Below, piece after piece: positions 12,749 to 24,100 of a stretch of 64,000 nt of DNA. Source of the DNA: Deuterostichococcus epilithicus. Lineage: Eukaryota > Chlorophyta > Trebouxiophyceae > Prasiolales > Stichococcaceae. Under the pieces are notes generated by a model. That model was not told where the DNA came from. It did not search any database and saw nothing but the letters and a program-made list of their open reading frames with translations. A program made the translations under genes and the position numbers. Each line of letters opens with the position of its first letter. Position 1 is the stretch's first letter. Location of the stretch: assembly GCA_033439295.1 (NCBI GenBank), contig JAVTLE010000023.1, positions 4,128,530 to 4,192,529 of the forward strand, read 5' to 3'.

Positions 12749-13602
12749 CGCTGACAGCCGTGGTGGTGCCGGCACTGCAATGAAGGATGGGCGACCTGCT
12801 GCTCGCTGCGGGAGCGCGGGAACCGTCCCCACTCCGGGGGGGTAGCTCTGCCGCACATCCACTGCCGCGGCGGCATGGGATGGCTGTCCAGCACTGGTGC
12901 GCCACGCGCCGGGGGCAGGCGGGTGCAGGTTCGGCACGATTGTGCAGGGCGGACCGTCCTTGCGAGGACCGACAACCGAAATCGAAGGTCACCAATGAGA
13001 GTGTTTCTGCTCCCTAGCCGCCCGAGTGGTTCTTGGTGGGTGATGATTGATATCTTGTTTGCCATACAAGCAGGCATTGGACGTTGAGCTGTCCCTTGAT
13101 CATCGCAGTTTGCTGTGTTCAAGGAGAAGTTGCACCTCTTGCTTGTCAACGTTATTGACTGCGCTTGTTGGTCTCATGTAGGTTGGTAGCAGTGGTGGTT
13201 GCTTACAGCTCCCCCTAGAAGTGATCCTAATGGCATCTGAGCAACAGTCTTGCTGGTCAATGCTCGCCTGCTCATCCTGCTAGTCTGTCCAGGCCACATC
13301 AGTGCGATGCATCAGATCCTGACAGCATTCGGTTTCCATCCTGCCTTTCATCCTGCCGCTAATAGTCACGCTGCGCAAGCATCAAAGATCCTGAAAAGCT
13401 ACCAAGTGTTGGCCATCCTGCCGACAAAAAGCCTTCACGAACTTCGTTGCAGCCAAGGCGCATCCCCAAGTCCCGAGGCACGACTGCTGCGCCATAAGTA
13501 TCTGCACGCGGCTTGGCAGCGCAGAGCATCACCCCCAGTGGGTTGTAGCCAGAGTGCCGCCGCATGCAGCATGGCGCTCTGGCTCCTGCCCAGCTCGGCC
13601 CT
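12749..13602. other. Convergent 3' intergenic region
   Basis: Tail-to-tail spacer between the plus-strand SET gene and the minus-strand germin-like gene. It should contain both 3' UTRs. I see no further coding signal, repeat or clear TGTAA signal. Confidence 0.5.
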
Positions 13603-16315
13603 CTAGCGAGCGCCCTCGGGCTCGAAAGCGTTTGCCTGCACCAAATCAACGCAGTATGGAGTGAGCCATGTGCTGGAGCTCGAGAGGCGAACATGACACC
13701 TTCGGCTTGCACTGCATACGATGCTTGTGTCCTGCGCCAAGGCGTATAGAGATGCAGCGGCAGGAGGGCATGCGGGGGAGGCAGCAGCCTGAGGAGCTGC
13801 AAGCAGCACGATGTTGGCAGTGTTGTTCCTTCATCACAAGTATGGCGGCAGCGCACCGTGGTGAAGTTCAGGCCGCACTTGGCGAGGCATGTCTCGCCAC
13901 CGGTGCCGGGCGCGACCACCAGCGGCATCGACGTCAGCTCCGCGAGCTGCGACTCGGGGATGCCGGTGGACATGTGCAGGATCGCGAGCGGCACCTTGAC
14001 GAAGGAGTTCCACGTCGTCTGCGTGCCTGCAGTTGTGCCGGGAAAAATCGAGTCAGGCGCTTTCAACAGCCAAGCTCCTGCATGCTCGACACCTGGAGGG
14101 CGTTGGGTAATCGAATGCATCTGTAGCTGGTCTGCCAGTCCGCGACCACAACTTGGTGATGCTACCTGGCAGCAGACAGGCAGTCAAGCTGATGCGTTGC
14201 ATTCATGGGGGCGAGCGGCGTGTTGCTGTCATGGCAATTCGGATTTTGTTTTGCACAGGTGCATACCGGGGTCGGCGGTGGCAAAGTTGGCCAGAAACTG
14301 GGCGTGGCCGCAGGTGGGGTTGTGGCTGAAGTGCTGGATGCCTGCAGCATACCCCGCAAGACATGTCAGCGAGCGTGCCTGGCGCTGCTATACAATGTAC
14401 AATGCGCCCGTCGGGAGGCGGGGCCTAGCAGCACGCTCTCTGCAGAGCTGTTTGCTTGCACTGCAGCCAGAGCCTCTTTGCTGACAGCAGTCATGTGCTG
14501 TAAGGCACCGACTGAGGCCTCTTTCAGTGGACCTGAGAGCAACCTGCCAGGCAGGGCTGTGTGACAGCTGGTTGCTCAGCTGAGCACACACCGGTGGGGA
14601 TGTGGATCGTCTCGCCGGCAGAGATCATGCGGATGACGGCGGGGTTGCCCTCAGGGGAGTTCTCCTCGACCATGCCGAACTGGATCTGGCCATAGGTGAC
14701 GAAAGAGATCTCCGAGCCTGCACGATGGCAGAAACGCAGTGTGAGATAGGACTCACAAGGGGCTGACGGGGCGGCATCAACTGTGTCCCTGTGCACGCAG
14801 TTGACAGGAGCGGGCAGCGGTTCCACAGGCCTGGCAGCCATCAAGTCGGAGGAGCTGTCGGGGATGGGTGGCGTCTGGCTCGTGGGACACAGTCAGCGCG
14901 GCAGGCGCAGCTGTGCTAGCCGGTCTGCGAACAGCGGGGTCAGGGCGCATGCAGAATGGTGCGCACCGCGGGGGTGAGTGTGCACGGTGTTGCCGGAGCA
15001 AGGGCCCATGGTGACCAGCGTCTGGCCGTTGCCGTCGCCCGGCAGCGTCGACTGGAAGGGGTTCTGGCCGACCTGGTTGGACCGCAGGCTGGCGTTGGGC
15101 GTGCCGCCATCGGTTTTCTGCGAAGCATCAATGAGCGCATGCTCAATCGTTGTGTTGCGGTGGCACGATGACTGCTGAGGCGGGACGCAGAGGGCGGTGG
15201 CAGAGGCACACTTGGGCCGTGCAGGCGGTTTCAGTTACGAAAACACCTTTCACACATCCGTATGATGTCCTGACTGACAGTAAAACTCATCGCCCATTTG
15301 GAGGTCCGGTGATAGTGACGACAGCATGCAGCACTGGTAGAGGCACCAACAAGATGGAACATGAGATTGCTATGGAGTCTGAGCTGTACTGCACAGCCGG
15401 CGCGTTGTAACGCGCAAATCGGCTACACCGACAAAGGAGCGACGAGGCTGTCTATCGCGGTGGTACTGCGTACGGTCTATACACTGCGCGGGATGCTGTT
15501 GACGTGAACAATCCCCCAGCCACGCTACAAACCGCGAGCTACGTGCTTCTGATTCGCGGGCAGGAGCTGACTGTGTTGTCGCCATGCGTCACGCAATTAC
15601 AGGTGGCCTTCATCATCTGGCTGCCAGCCGGCTGGTGCGCCAGCCAGCCTGGACAGGGGGGCACGTCTGCTAGGACACCCTCCGCTAGCACTCGCGAAGG
15701 CTTCAGGCATGCGGTGTACAACTGGCTGCTGCCCTTGGCCGGAATGGGCATGCAGTACAAGGTGAGCGTCGTGCTCAAGGATTTCCGCACGCCACCAGGG
15801 CGTCATGACAAGCCGTGCGGAGGGCAGGGCACAGCGGCACCTCTGCAACGTGCGGATACGCTGGAAGAGCAGGCGGCAGGAGGTAAGTGCCGACCGCTTG
15901 GCGGTGACTGGGCTGGCATCGCTGCTCCTTGGGCAGGGGTGACTGCGCTGGCACTAGGAGGGGATAGATTCGCAAAAGTGATTGCCGCGCGGCTCCCGGA
16001 GGAGTGGGCAAGCGAAGCGACACGCGCACACCTTTGCCGTCTTGAAGTCGAAGACGAAGCCTGTGTAGTTGACCGCGCGGCGCTGGTTGATCTGCAGCAA
16101 GTGCATCACAGGTCGCGTCAGGCATCAAGCAGGGCAAGCCTGCAGGTCCAGTCGTCGCAGCGCCACAGGCAATGCACTGAGACGTTCATTCGGGGCCTGC
16201 CGCAGGTGCTCACCTCCCCGATTCTCGGCGCGAAGGTGCCGTTGAAGGCGAATGGCTGGGCCGACGCCACAGCGAGGCAGCCCAGCAGCGCGACAGCCAC
16301 GGCGAGCTTCATCAT
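13603..16315 (-). CDS. Germin-like secreted cupin, copy A (238 aa, 7 exons)
   Basis: Extracellular manganese-binding cupin of the germin-like class; the enzyme activity (oxalate oxidase, superoxide dismutase or other) cannot be told from sequence. Exons: 16315-16214, 16091-16032, 15117-14967, 14717-14592, 14341-14267, 14026-13857, 13635-13603. They total 239 codons with stop, and every junction is in phase. A signal peptide (MKLAVAVALLGCLAVASA) precedes QPFAFNG. Germin box 1 is HTHPRGSE, six residues, then G. Box 2 is GETIHIPTGIQHFSHN. The three histidines and the glutamate that ligate Mn are all present. The last exon is only 33 bp and encodes ANAFEPEGAR. A read-through of exon 6 gives an unrelated 160-residue tail and was rejected, because copy B shows the same short last exon. 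Confidence 0.92.
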
Positions 16316-17308
16316 GGTGTGAAAATGTCAGAAATGAAACTCGTGGAGAAGGCGCTGGCAGTCCTGTGGCGCGGTGGGAAGGGATATGCGAACTGAGTGT
16401 GGGCAGCCTGGCAAGACGCACAGCAACTTTAAAGGGTCATAGCCACGTGGCACGTCGACTACCGAGATCATTCATGAGGATGTGCACGGAAATGTGCAGA
16501 TCAATTGCACGATGCAGTCAAGGGATGAGGGAGGCCATTGCAAGCAAATTGGAGAGGTCTATGTCATCAATCGCGTTGCTGATGATATCCAGCTGCAGAG
16601 CACGCGCGTCAGTGCCTCCAGCATCTGCGGCAGCCTGAGGGAGTTGCCGCAGCGGCATACCTAGGTAAACACTGTGCTCTGTTGGTGGGCACTGTGTGGC
16701 AGCCAGCCAGCCGATGGGAAGTGACTCATGCAGGTTGGGCAGGGCCGGTGGGAGAAAGTGCGGCAGCCAGCCAGTTTATGATGAATGCGCAGACCGACAG
16801 CGACTGTGCAAAGTGCGGATGCATGGTGTTGTGTTGCAACCCCTTGGTATTTTCGTTTGCAGCTGCAATATTCTTGACTTCACAGTGGCCGAGACAGTCT
16901 TCAGTCTTTCACGAACTGCAAGTGTGAAAGGATGAAGCGCACTCTTGCCACGTCGCACTTCATACTGCGAATTTTTTTGTTCTTAGTCAATGCAAACACC
17001 TGCCAAAGTTAAAGTCGTTCGCACTCATCCTGCTTGCCTGCCTGCCTGCCTGCGCCTTCCTGCTCTGCCACAATCTGCCTTCGCGGCGACATCTAGGCTG
17101 CCGAGTCAAAACAAACAGGGCGTGCCGTAACGCATGTGGCTGCTGGCTCCCATGCTGCCCTGCATGCCACTCATGTTCAGTGATGAGTGACATGAGCGGG
17201 GCTGGAGCTGCAGGGTGTGCGTGCTGCCGCCGCGCCACCTTGCCATCCGTATCTAACCCGATGGCTGAATAAGCCATCCGCATAACGACTGCAACGCATC
17301 GGCGCTCC
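16316..17308. other. Spacer between tandem germin-like genes
   Basis: About 1 kb holding the promoter of copy A and the 3' flank of copy B. Contents noted: two partial copies of ggcagccagccag (near 16696 and 16765) and a short (GCCT)n run at 17035-17055. No coding signal. Confidence 0.5.
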
Positions 17309-19890
17309 CTAGTTGCCCTCGGGCTCGAACGCATTGGCCTGCGTCCAGGACAGATTTAAGGGTTTAATCGATCGCGTGCAGGGCGTACAGCGCATTACAA
17401 TACTGATGAAATTTGTTCTAGGCGCACCCTGCTGTGGGTCAACGGCACAAACATTGCACAGCACGCTGGCGTCTGTCTGGAGGATGCTGCAGTTGTGACT
17501 GTGGGACCGCACAGGGGTGACACCCGACCACAGGAGCCTGACCGGGACATGGCACAGGATATCTGGTCAAACCTGAAACATATGACCTGATGCACAAGCA
17601 CTGGGCGGGAGCAGGGCCGTGAGGTTGCAGCGGCAGCGCACCGTGGTGAAGTTCAGGCCGCACATGGCAAGGCATGACTCGCCGCCGGTGCCGGGGGCAA
17701 CCACCAGCGGCAGCTTCTTCAGCTCGTCGAACTCGGCCTTGGGGATGCCGGTGGACATGTGCAGGACCTCTGAGGGCACCTTGACGAAAGAGTTCCACAC
17801 CGTCTGCGTGCCTGCAGACAGCCACAATAAAGGGTGATCGTTCACGCTGAGTGTCCCTGCAGTGGTCTGCTCCATATATGCCGCTGCAGTCCGAAAACGC
17901 CCACTAGGTGCGTCTGAGCTGTGTCATACAAGCCCGCATCCATGCACGAATTGTGCCGGCAGGCACATACTGATGGCAGGCGTGCGGCACAGCACAGCTT
18001 GCTACAAAGTATCGCATGGAGGTCGGAGGGCATGTCAACGCGAGCATCTGGAGCGGAGAGGGGGTTACCGGGGTCGGCGGTGGCAAAGCTGGCCAGGAAC
18101 TGGGCGCCCTCGCAGGTGGGGTTGTGGCTGAAGTGCTGGATGCCTGCAAACACACGGTCCATGGTGCTAAGCCCGCATTGCATTTCGAGCGACAGCCGAC
18201 TTAGCCATGCCAGTTGTGCAGTTGATTGGCGGCTGGCAGGGCGCTGGGGAGCAGCACGTCGCTTTGCCGCAGCCTCTCCGCAGGCCACATGGGACCCGCA
18301 TGCTGTTGATGTGCGCATCATAGTCACATGCCTACAGTATATCTGCCATTGGCGCACCGGTGGGAACGTGGATCGTCTCGCCGGCAGAGATGGTGCGGAT
18401 GATGGCGGGGTTGCCCTCAGGGGAGTTCTCCTCGATCATGCCAAAGGTGATGGTGCCGTACGTCATGAAGGAGATCTCAGAACCTGCACGAGGACGCATG
18501 GCAGCAGCTTCAAATAGAGACGCGTTGCTGGCTGGCGAGTGCATGCACGCACTCGGCAGGGTGCGGGGCGGTGGACTGGGTGGGGCTGAGCTGGGACTGG
18601 CATCAGGCGTGAAGATGCTCCGCAAAACTGCAGATTTGCTGCAAGCATAGTGGGCGAGGTAACAGCAGGTGGCAGGCTGACATTCCAAGCTATCGCACCG
18701 CGGGGGTGGGTGTGCACGGTGTTGCCGGAGCAGGGGCCCATGGTGACCAGCGTCTGGCCGTTGCCGTCGCCAGGCAGCGTCGACTGGAAGGGGTTCTGGC
18801 CGACCTGGTTAGACCGCAGGTTGGCGTTGGGCGTGCCACCATCGGTTTTCTGCGAAGCAGGAGGGAAACAGGCTGTCAGATCATGCTGCCAGGCGCCGCT
18901 GTCCAGGTGTGCAGATGGCAGGCGTTTGGGACTGATGACATGGCCTTGAGGTGACCATCTGCTACAGCCAGATCCCAGTGGCCGCGACGACTTTGCGGAA
19001 CACGAGGCCTCGCTTGTGCAAAGGCCTATTGTGCAGTAGGATATGTCGACGGGCATACTCCCGCATGACGGCACCACAGCAAGCTTGCACGACAATCGCG
19101 GCCGCCCTGACAGCACAAAAGGCAGCTGCATGCGGCCATCGCCGCGGTAACGGCGGTAGGCTTGCGTATGCGTTCATATTTGTTTGTGCACTGCTGGCGA
19201 CACGCCAATCCGCAGGCCGGGTGCTTCCCAGCTGCGCAGCTGTAGAGGACAGCAGACCGCGCCGAGGAGTCTCATCCGCAATGCAGCTGGCAGCGCGACC
19301 AGGCAGCCAGCCGGATGCCGCGCCCTGGCTGACTCAAGTTCCGTAGCTGACAGAGCGATTTGACAGGGTAAGCACGCTGACTCGCGGTACGCTGAGGTGT
19401 ACAGCGACAGACACAGGCCTCGCACCATGCTGTAATAGCGCTGCGGTGCATTGCGAGCCCAGATGACCAGCGTAGGAGTGCACGACGGCAGGACATCGGG
19501 CGGGCACCGCCCGTGACGCCCCGAGGTGTAGACTCGCCGAGGGGTCAGAACAGAGACACAAAGCTCACCTTCGCGTTCTTGAAGTCGAAGACGAAACCTG
19601 TGTAGTTGACGGCCCTTCGCTGGCCGATCTGCGAGCAGACAGGCCGAGTCGTCACGACAGCACCATGCATGTACAGGCTGGTCAGCTAGCTGGTCGCCGA
19701 CGAGAGCCAGGGCACAGACGCGCCAGGACGCACCGACACAAGCCAGTACAGCAGCAACAGAGGCTGAAGCTGATCCAAAGCCAGCGCTCACCTCGCCTAT
19801 CCTTGGTGCGAAAGTGCCGTTGAAGGCGAATGGCTGTGCAGAGGCGACGGCCAGGCAGCCCAGCAGGGCGATGGCAATAGCAAGCGTCAT
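17309..19890 (-). CDS. Germin-like secreted cupin, copy B (236 aa, 7 exons)
   Basis: Tandem paralogue of the germin-like gene just downstream. Exons: 19890-19792, 19628-19569, 18849-18699, 18483-18358, 18143-18069, 17811-17642, 17338-17309. They sum to 237 codons with stop. Exons 2 to 6 have exactly the same lengths as in copy A (60, 151, 126, 75 and 170 bp), and exons 1 and 7 differ by 3 bp each. The signal peptide is MTLAIAIALLGCLAVASA. Both germin boxes are intact (HTHPRGSE; GETIHVPTGIQHFSHN). The C terminus is ANAFEPEGN. Coding sequence is highly similar to copy A, while intron sequence has almost completely diverged. This indicates an old duplication kept under selection. Confidence 0.92.
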
Positions 19891-21188
19891 GCTTGGTGAC
19901 CCTTTCTCAGGCTGTGCGGGAAAGGCGGGCAGGTGACGAGCGCGAAATGGTAAGTGGCCAGGTTGGCCTGCGCGAAGATTACATCTGCCTCCGAGGAAAC
20001 CGGGCCATGGAATCGAAGGGACTCTAAAGTCGAAGAAGATCCAGCATGCCGTACCATGGGGTGAACCCCCTGGTGGAGCAAGCGCCAAACCCAAAGTGAT
20101 GAGTAGACGCACTTCATCTCAGACACGAGCCGACTCGTCATCAGCGTGCATACCCACACAGTCATCAGGTCATCGCAGGACACGCCGCGGATGCATGATG
20201 CCTCCAGCGGCCTGTCCCTCGTTGTGCATGGGCGCCGAGCAGTCGATGTCGACATGGGCGCCCGGCGGTGGAGCTATTGGCAGCGCGGCAGCGCCGTGAG
20301 TGCCTGATGTGGCGCTGCAAGCGGAGCAGCGGCTGCCGCCGGGCACGGCAGGGCATTCCTGCAACAGCACGGCCGCCCCGCCCCCTGCCGCTGGCAACAG
20401 CCGCTGCCGGTGCCATGCATGCCGCTTACGTCACGAGGCTCTGCACGCCTCCAGCTGTGGAGCGCCGCCGTTGGCGGCGGCAGCAGTGGGCGGGCGTCAG
20501 AGCGCAGCCGTCGCCGCGCGCCACCTCGAGTCCCACTGCTGGCCATGCTGCATGCCCGCCGATCCGGCGGGGCAGCGCCTGCTTTTCTGGCGCTGGCTGC
20601 TCAGTCGCTGACCGCGCTGAGCAGCGCGCGAGAGTGCCAGGCGGCGCCAGGCGGCAGGCGCTCCAGCAGCACAGCAGCACGTGGCGCGGCGCCGGCAGCG
20701 GCCGCCGCAGACGCCCAACTCCGCGGCGGCAGCACCTGCCGTTCAGTCGTGGCAGACACATCATGGCAGCCTCTCGAACGACAATTCGAAGCGGCTCCTC
20801 GATCAGGGCAGTAGTGGCCCTAGAGCAGCAGGGGAGCTGCACATTGTAGCCAGCCAGACCCGCCACCGCTGGAGACAGTGGCAAAGTGCTCAATCTTTCG
20901 GAGCAACAAGCCTCCATCCGGGGGTATGGTGGCGGAGTGCTGGTGTGTCTGACACAACAGACCCTCCGATATCTAAGCTGATATCTAGCAGTAATCGAGT
21001 TGCACCCAGTGAGCTGGCAGATCCGGTGACAGCCTGTCCGGGTACACGTTGCGCCCGATCACAGTCTGGCACAGAAGCGCTTCGGACAATCCTCGGCCCC
21101 GCAGTTTTTCACGTGGCCGCGCTGCCATGTTCGTATTAATAGGCCGGCTTGGCCGGGTGCCGGTGCGACATCCGCCAGTTGGCCTTAG
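19891..21188. other. Intergenic region with a GC-rich bidirectionally open segment
   Basis: 19891-20100 is the upstream flank of germin-like copy B. The segment 20180-20830 is GC-rich and open in frames on both strands. A plus-strand stretch LSLVVHGRRAVDVD (about 20210-20255) before a good GTGAGT donor at 20290, and a downstream frame with LAMLHARRSGGAAPAF, could be exons of a small unknown gene. I cannot connect them or name a family, so no gene is called. Confidence 0.3.
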
Positions 21189-24100
21189 TCATCGGCTGGG
21201 AAGTGTGATACTGTGCCTGGGTGTCGTCCAGCAACTCCAGCGGAGAGCCGAGCGTATCAGAGTCGCCAGTACGGGAGCAGACAGGCAGTAGCCGCCCAAG
21301 ATGGGCAGGCGAATCGGCCTCTCAAGGATCCGCCGGGCTGGACGCTGCAACGCGGCGGCCCTTTCTGGCGGCAGCGGTGGCGGCTGCCGCAGCTGCGGCA
21401 GGAGCGCATCAGACCGCTGGTAGCACAACACCTGACCTTGAGCTAGCCTATTTTATTCGGCAGAAAGCTCGGCTGGGGCACGCCCCACCTGTCGGAATGG
21501 GGGGAATGCGGCCGAGGGCGGCGGCGGCGGCGACGCAGCGCCCGACGCCGACGCGGCGAGCGACGTGAGCACCAGCCACACCGCGTCCGAGTCCTGAACC
21601 GACACCGCCAGCAGCGCCTGCGGGGCAGCCGCAAAAATCCGCTACGGTTCAGCATCAGGTGCAGCAGTGTTTGCGCTCCGGCTGGGGCAGCAGGGGGCTG
21701 CAAGCGGCACGGGCAGCTTGCCGGCGGAGCTGCCGCCGGGGTGCTGCTTCTGGAAGCCGAATGATCGCTTCAGAGTCTAGAAGGCTGTAAAGAATGCTTT
21801 CAGATGGAGGCACAACCAGATCTTCAGGGCACAGCCGGTGCGCCAGGGGGCAGCTCACATCCGCGGCCGCGGCCCGCACAGCAGGCGGGTGTCCATCGGC
21901 AAGGCACGCCGCCGCCGCCGCCGCCACCTCCCCGGCTACCAGCTGCAGCACCGGGCCGCCGGCCGCCGAGCCCGCCGTCGCCGCCAGGCTGCGCAGCGCG
22001 GCCAGGCGCGCCCGCTGCGCGGCGCCCGGCGCCGGGACGCGCTCGTCCGGCGCATCTCCCGGCGTCCTGCAACCGATAGGGGCCACCTGGTTCATTGGAG
22101 CCGTTGCCTGACATCCTTGCAGTCCTGCCTCACAGAGCCGCGCTGCCCCCTGGGCGCTGGTGGCTGCCTGCCGCTGACGGCGGGCGGCAGCGGGCGGCGG
22201 TGCAGGCCCGCTCTTTTTCCATACTGCCTTCACAAGGCATTGGTAGGGATCCATTGAACAGGGGCCCACTGGGCGTCCCACCAAACATTGCCCCTCCATG
22301 CCACTGGAATCACAGGATGCCCGAGGAGGGCGGTGCGGCGGAAGCGCTCCGTGCGCCCAGCCGCCGCTGGCGTTCCTGAGGTTCAGGGCCATGGGGACAC
22401 GCTCACGGGCGGGGGGTGGGGCGGCCCGCCAGCAGCTGCCGCAGCGCCGGCCAAGCCTCAGCGCGCCAGCGGCGCGCCAGGAACTGCGCCCTAGCCGCCG
22501 CCGCGACCTCGGCCACGGCGCCGGCCGCACGCTCCGCCAGCGCCGCCCGGCCGTCCTGCGGCAGCGCGAGAGGATTCCCTGTTCCAGCCGTTCGGCTTCG
22601 ACAGCACTGGGCACGCCTTTGTTTGAGTTTGTACAGTGCTGGACATGCGTCTGCTTGCTCTGGGGCACGCCCCTTGCCGCAACGCTGAGGTCGGGCAGGC
22701 AGATGCAAGGGACACCCTGTGCCGGCATGGTGGGAGGCGCACCGCCAGGCCCTTCAAGAGACGGCCCGATGCACGGGCATGTGGCCTTGGACCGGCGCAG
22801 CGCTGGGGGTATGAACAAAACCCTGAAATATTGAAGACCCTTAGATACCCCCAGCGGCGTGGCCGCCCTCCGAGCGGGGTCTCAGCTAGGCGAGCTGGCG
22901 CCCTGCAACATGCAGACAGCCCGTGGAGGGCCAGCCTCCGAGGCACAGCGGCGCCTACAGCACCCACAGCGGCTGCCTGATGACCCGCCGACCCGCCCGC
23001 GGCGCCGCAGAGCGCGACGCCAAAGCTTCCGACCTTTTCCTTTTTGAAATACCACTCTGTGCTGACCCGCACTCCGCACAGAACCCCGCCCCAATGGTCA
23101 AGGTGTCGCCTCACCCGCAGCGCCGCCATGAGCGGCTGCCACAGCACGTGCACCGCCGGCAGCAGGCGCGGGGGCTCCGGCGCGGCGGGCTCCGCCTCCC
23201 GAGGCCGCACCGCCTCCCGGAGCTCCCCATCAATGTCCGCCGCTGCAGTCGTGTGCCGAAGCGCGCCGAACGCCGCCATGGCGGCGCCGATCGCCAGCAG
23301 CGCCACCTGTGTGCAGTGATACGATGTTTTCAGGCCCTGAAGCAATGGTTTGGCTCCCCACCGGCGCCCGCAGCAGCGCTCGTGTGCCGCCATTGCAGCG
23401 CCGACCGCCAGCACCGCCGCATGGGGCTGTGACATCGCCACGCTCAGGGTTTTAAGCGCTGTCGCTTGATGCTAGTAAGGCTTCTTTGAGAAAGAGTCCC
23501 CTCCACGAAGGGTCTGGTGCCAGGCTGGCTGTGTACCGCAACACCGGAACATAACATGCGCAAGTCCAGGTGCATAGCCGGGCCGGACTGACTGGAGATG
23601 TCCTTCCAGTCGGAGTCGTCATCTTGAAGTACTGGAGACACGTGGTTGTCAATGGTCTGCAAGGACCGCAGATGCCGCACCCTGAGGTCGGACGACAGCA
23701 GCAGCGGCGCCGCGACGTCGGCGGCGGCGCCAGCGATCTTGGCGCTCGCAGCCATGCGGCGCGCCAGCCCATCAAATTCGTCCCATTCTGCGGCAGACAG
23801 CTCCACCCTTGTGGCCTCGCCGCCGTCTGAAGCCGCCGCCTGCCGCTCCTGCAACCGACACAAGGGGACTGCCTTTCGGCGTGTTGAGGAGCCCAGTGAA
23901 TGACGACGGTGCATGGGAAGAGGGTGGCTGGCGAACAGGGAGTTTCACGGGGAACGAATCGCCTGCCCCGCTGTCGACAAACTGCACCAAAGCGTCGCCC
24001 CGGCAGAAGAGCGCCCTGAGAATGCCGCACAGCCGGCCTGGGTACCGGTCTCCACTCCCCACATCCGGGTCTGAGGCTGCGCTCGGCTCGCTGCCGCCGT

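Noticed and set aside
13359-13856. Long C-terminal extension of germin-like copy A by reading through exon 6
   Set aside because: Copy B diverges from A right after the same gtgcgctgcc, which is a donor. Both have a short downstream exon encoding ANAFEPEG, in phase.
17035-17055. (GCCT)n run as a notable element
   Set aside because: A short simple repeat of a kind common in GC-rich intergenic DNA.
21655-22818. A 387-codon open frame on the minus strand
   Set aside because: It is a chance run of open frame across two TTI1 exons and an intron. The TTI1 exon at 22600-22420 is read in a different frame, with HEAT-like content.
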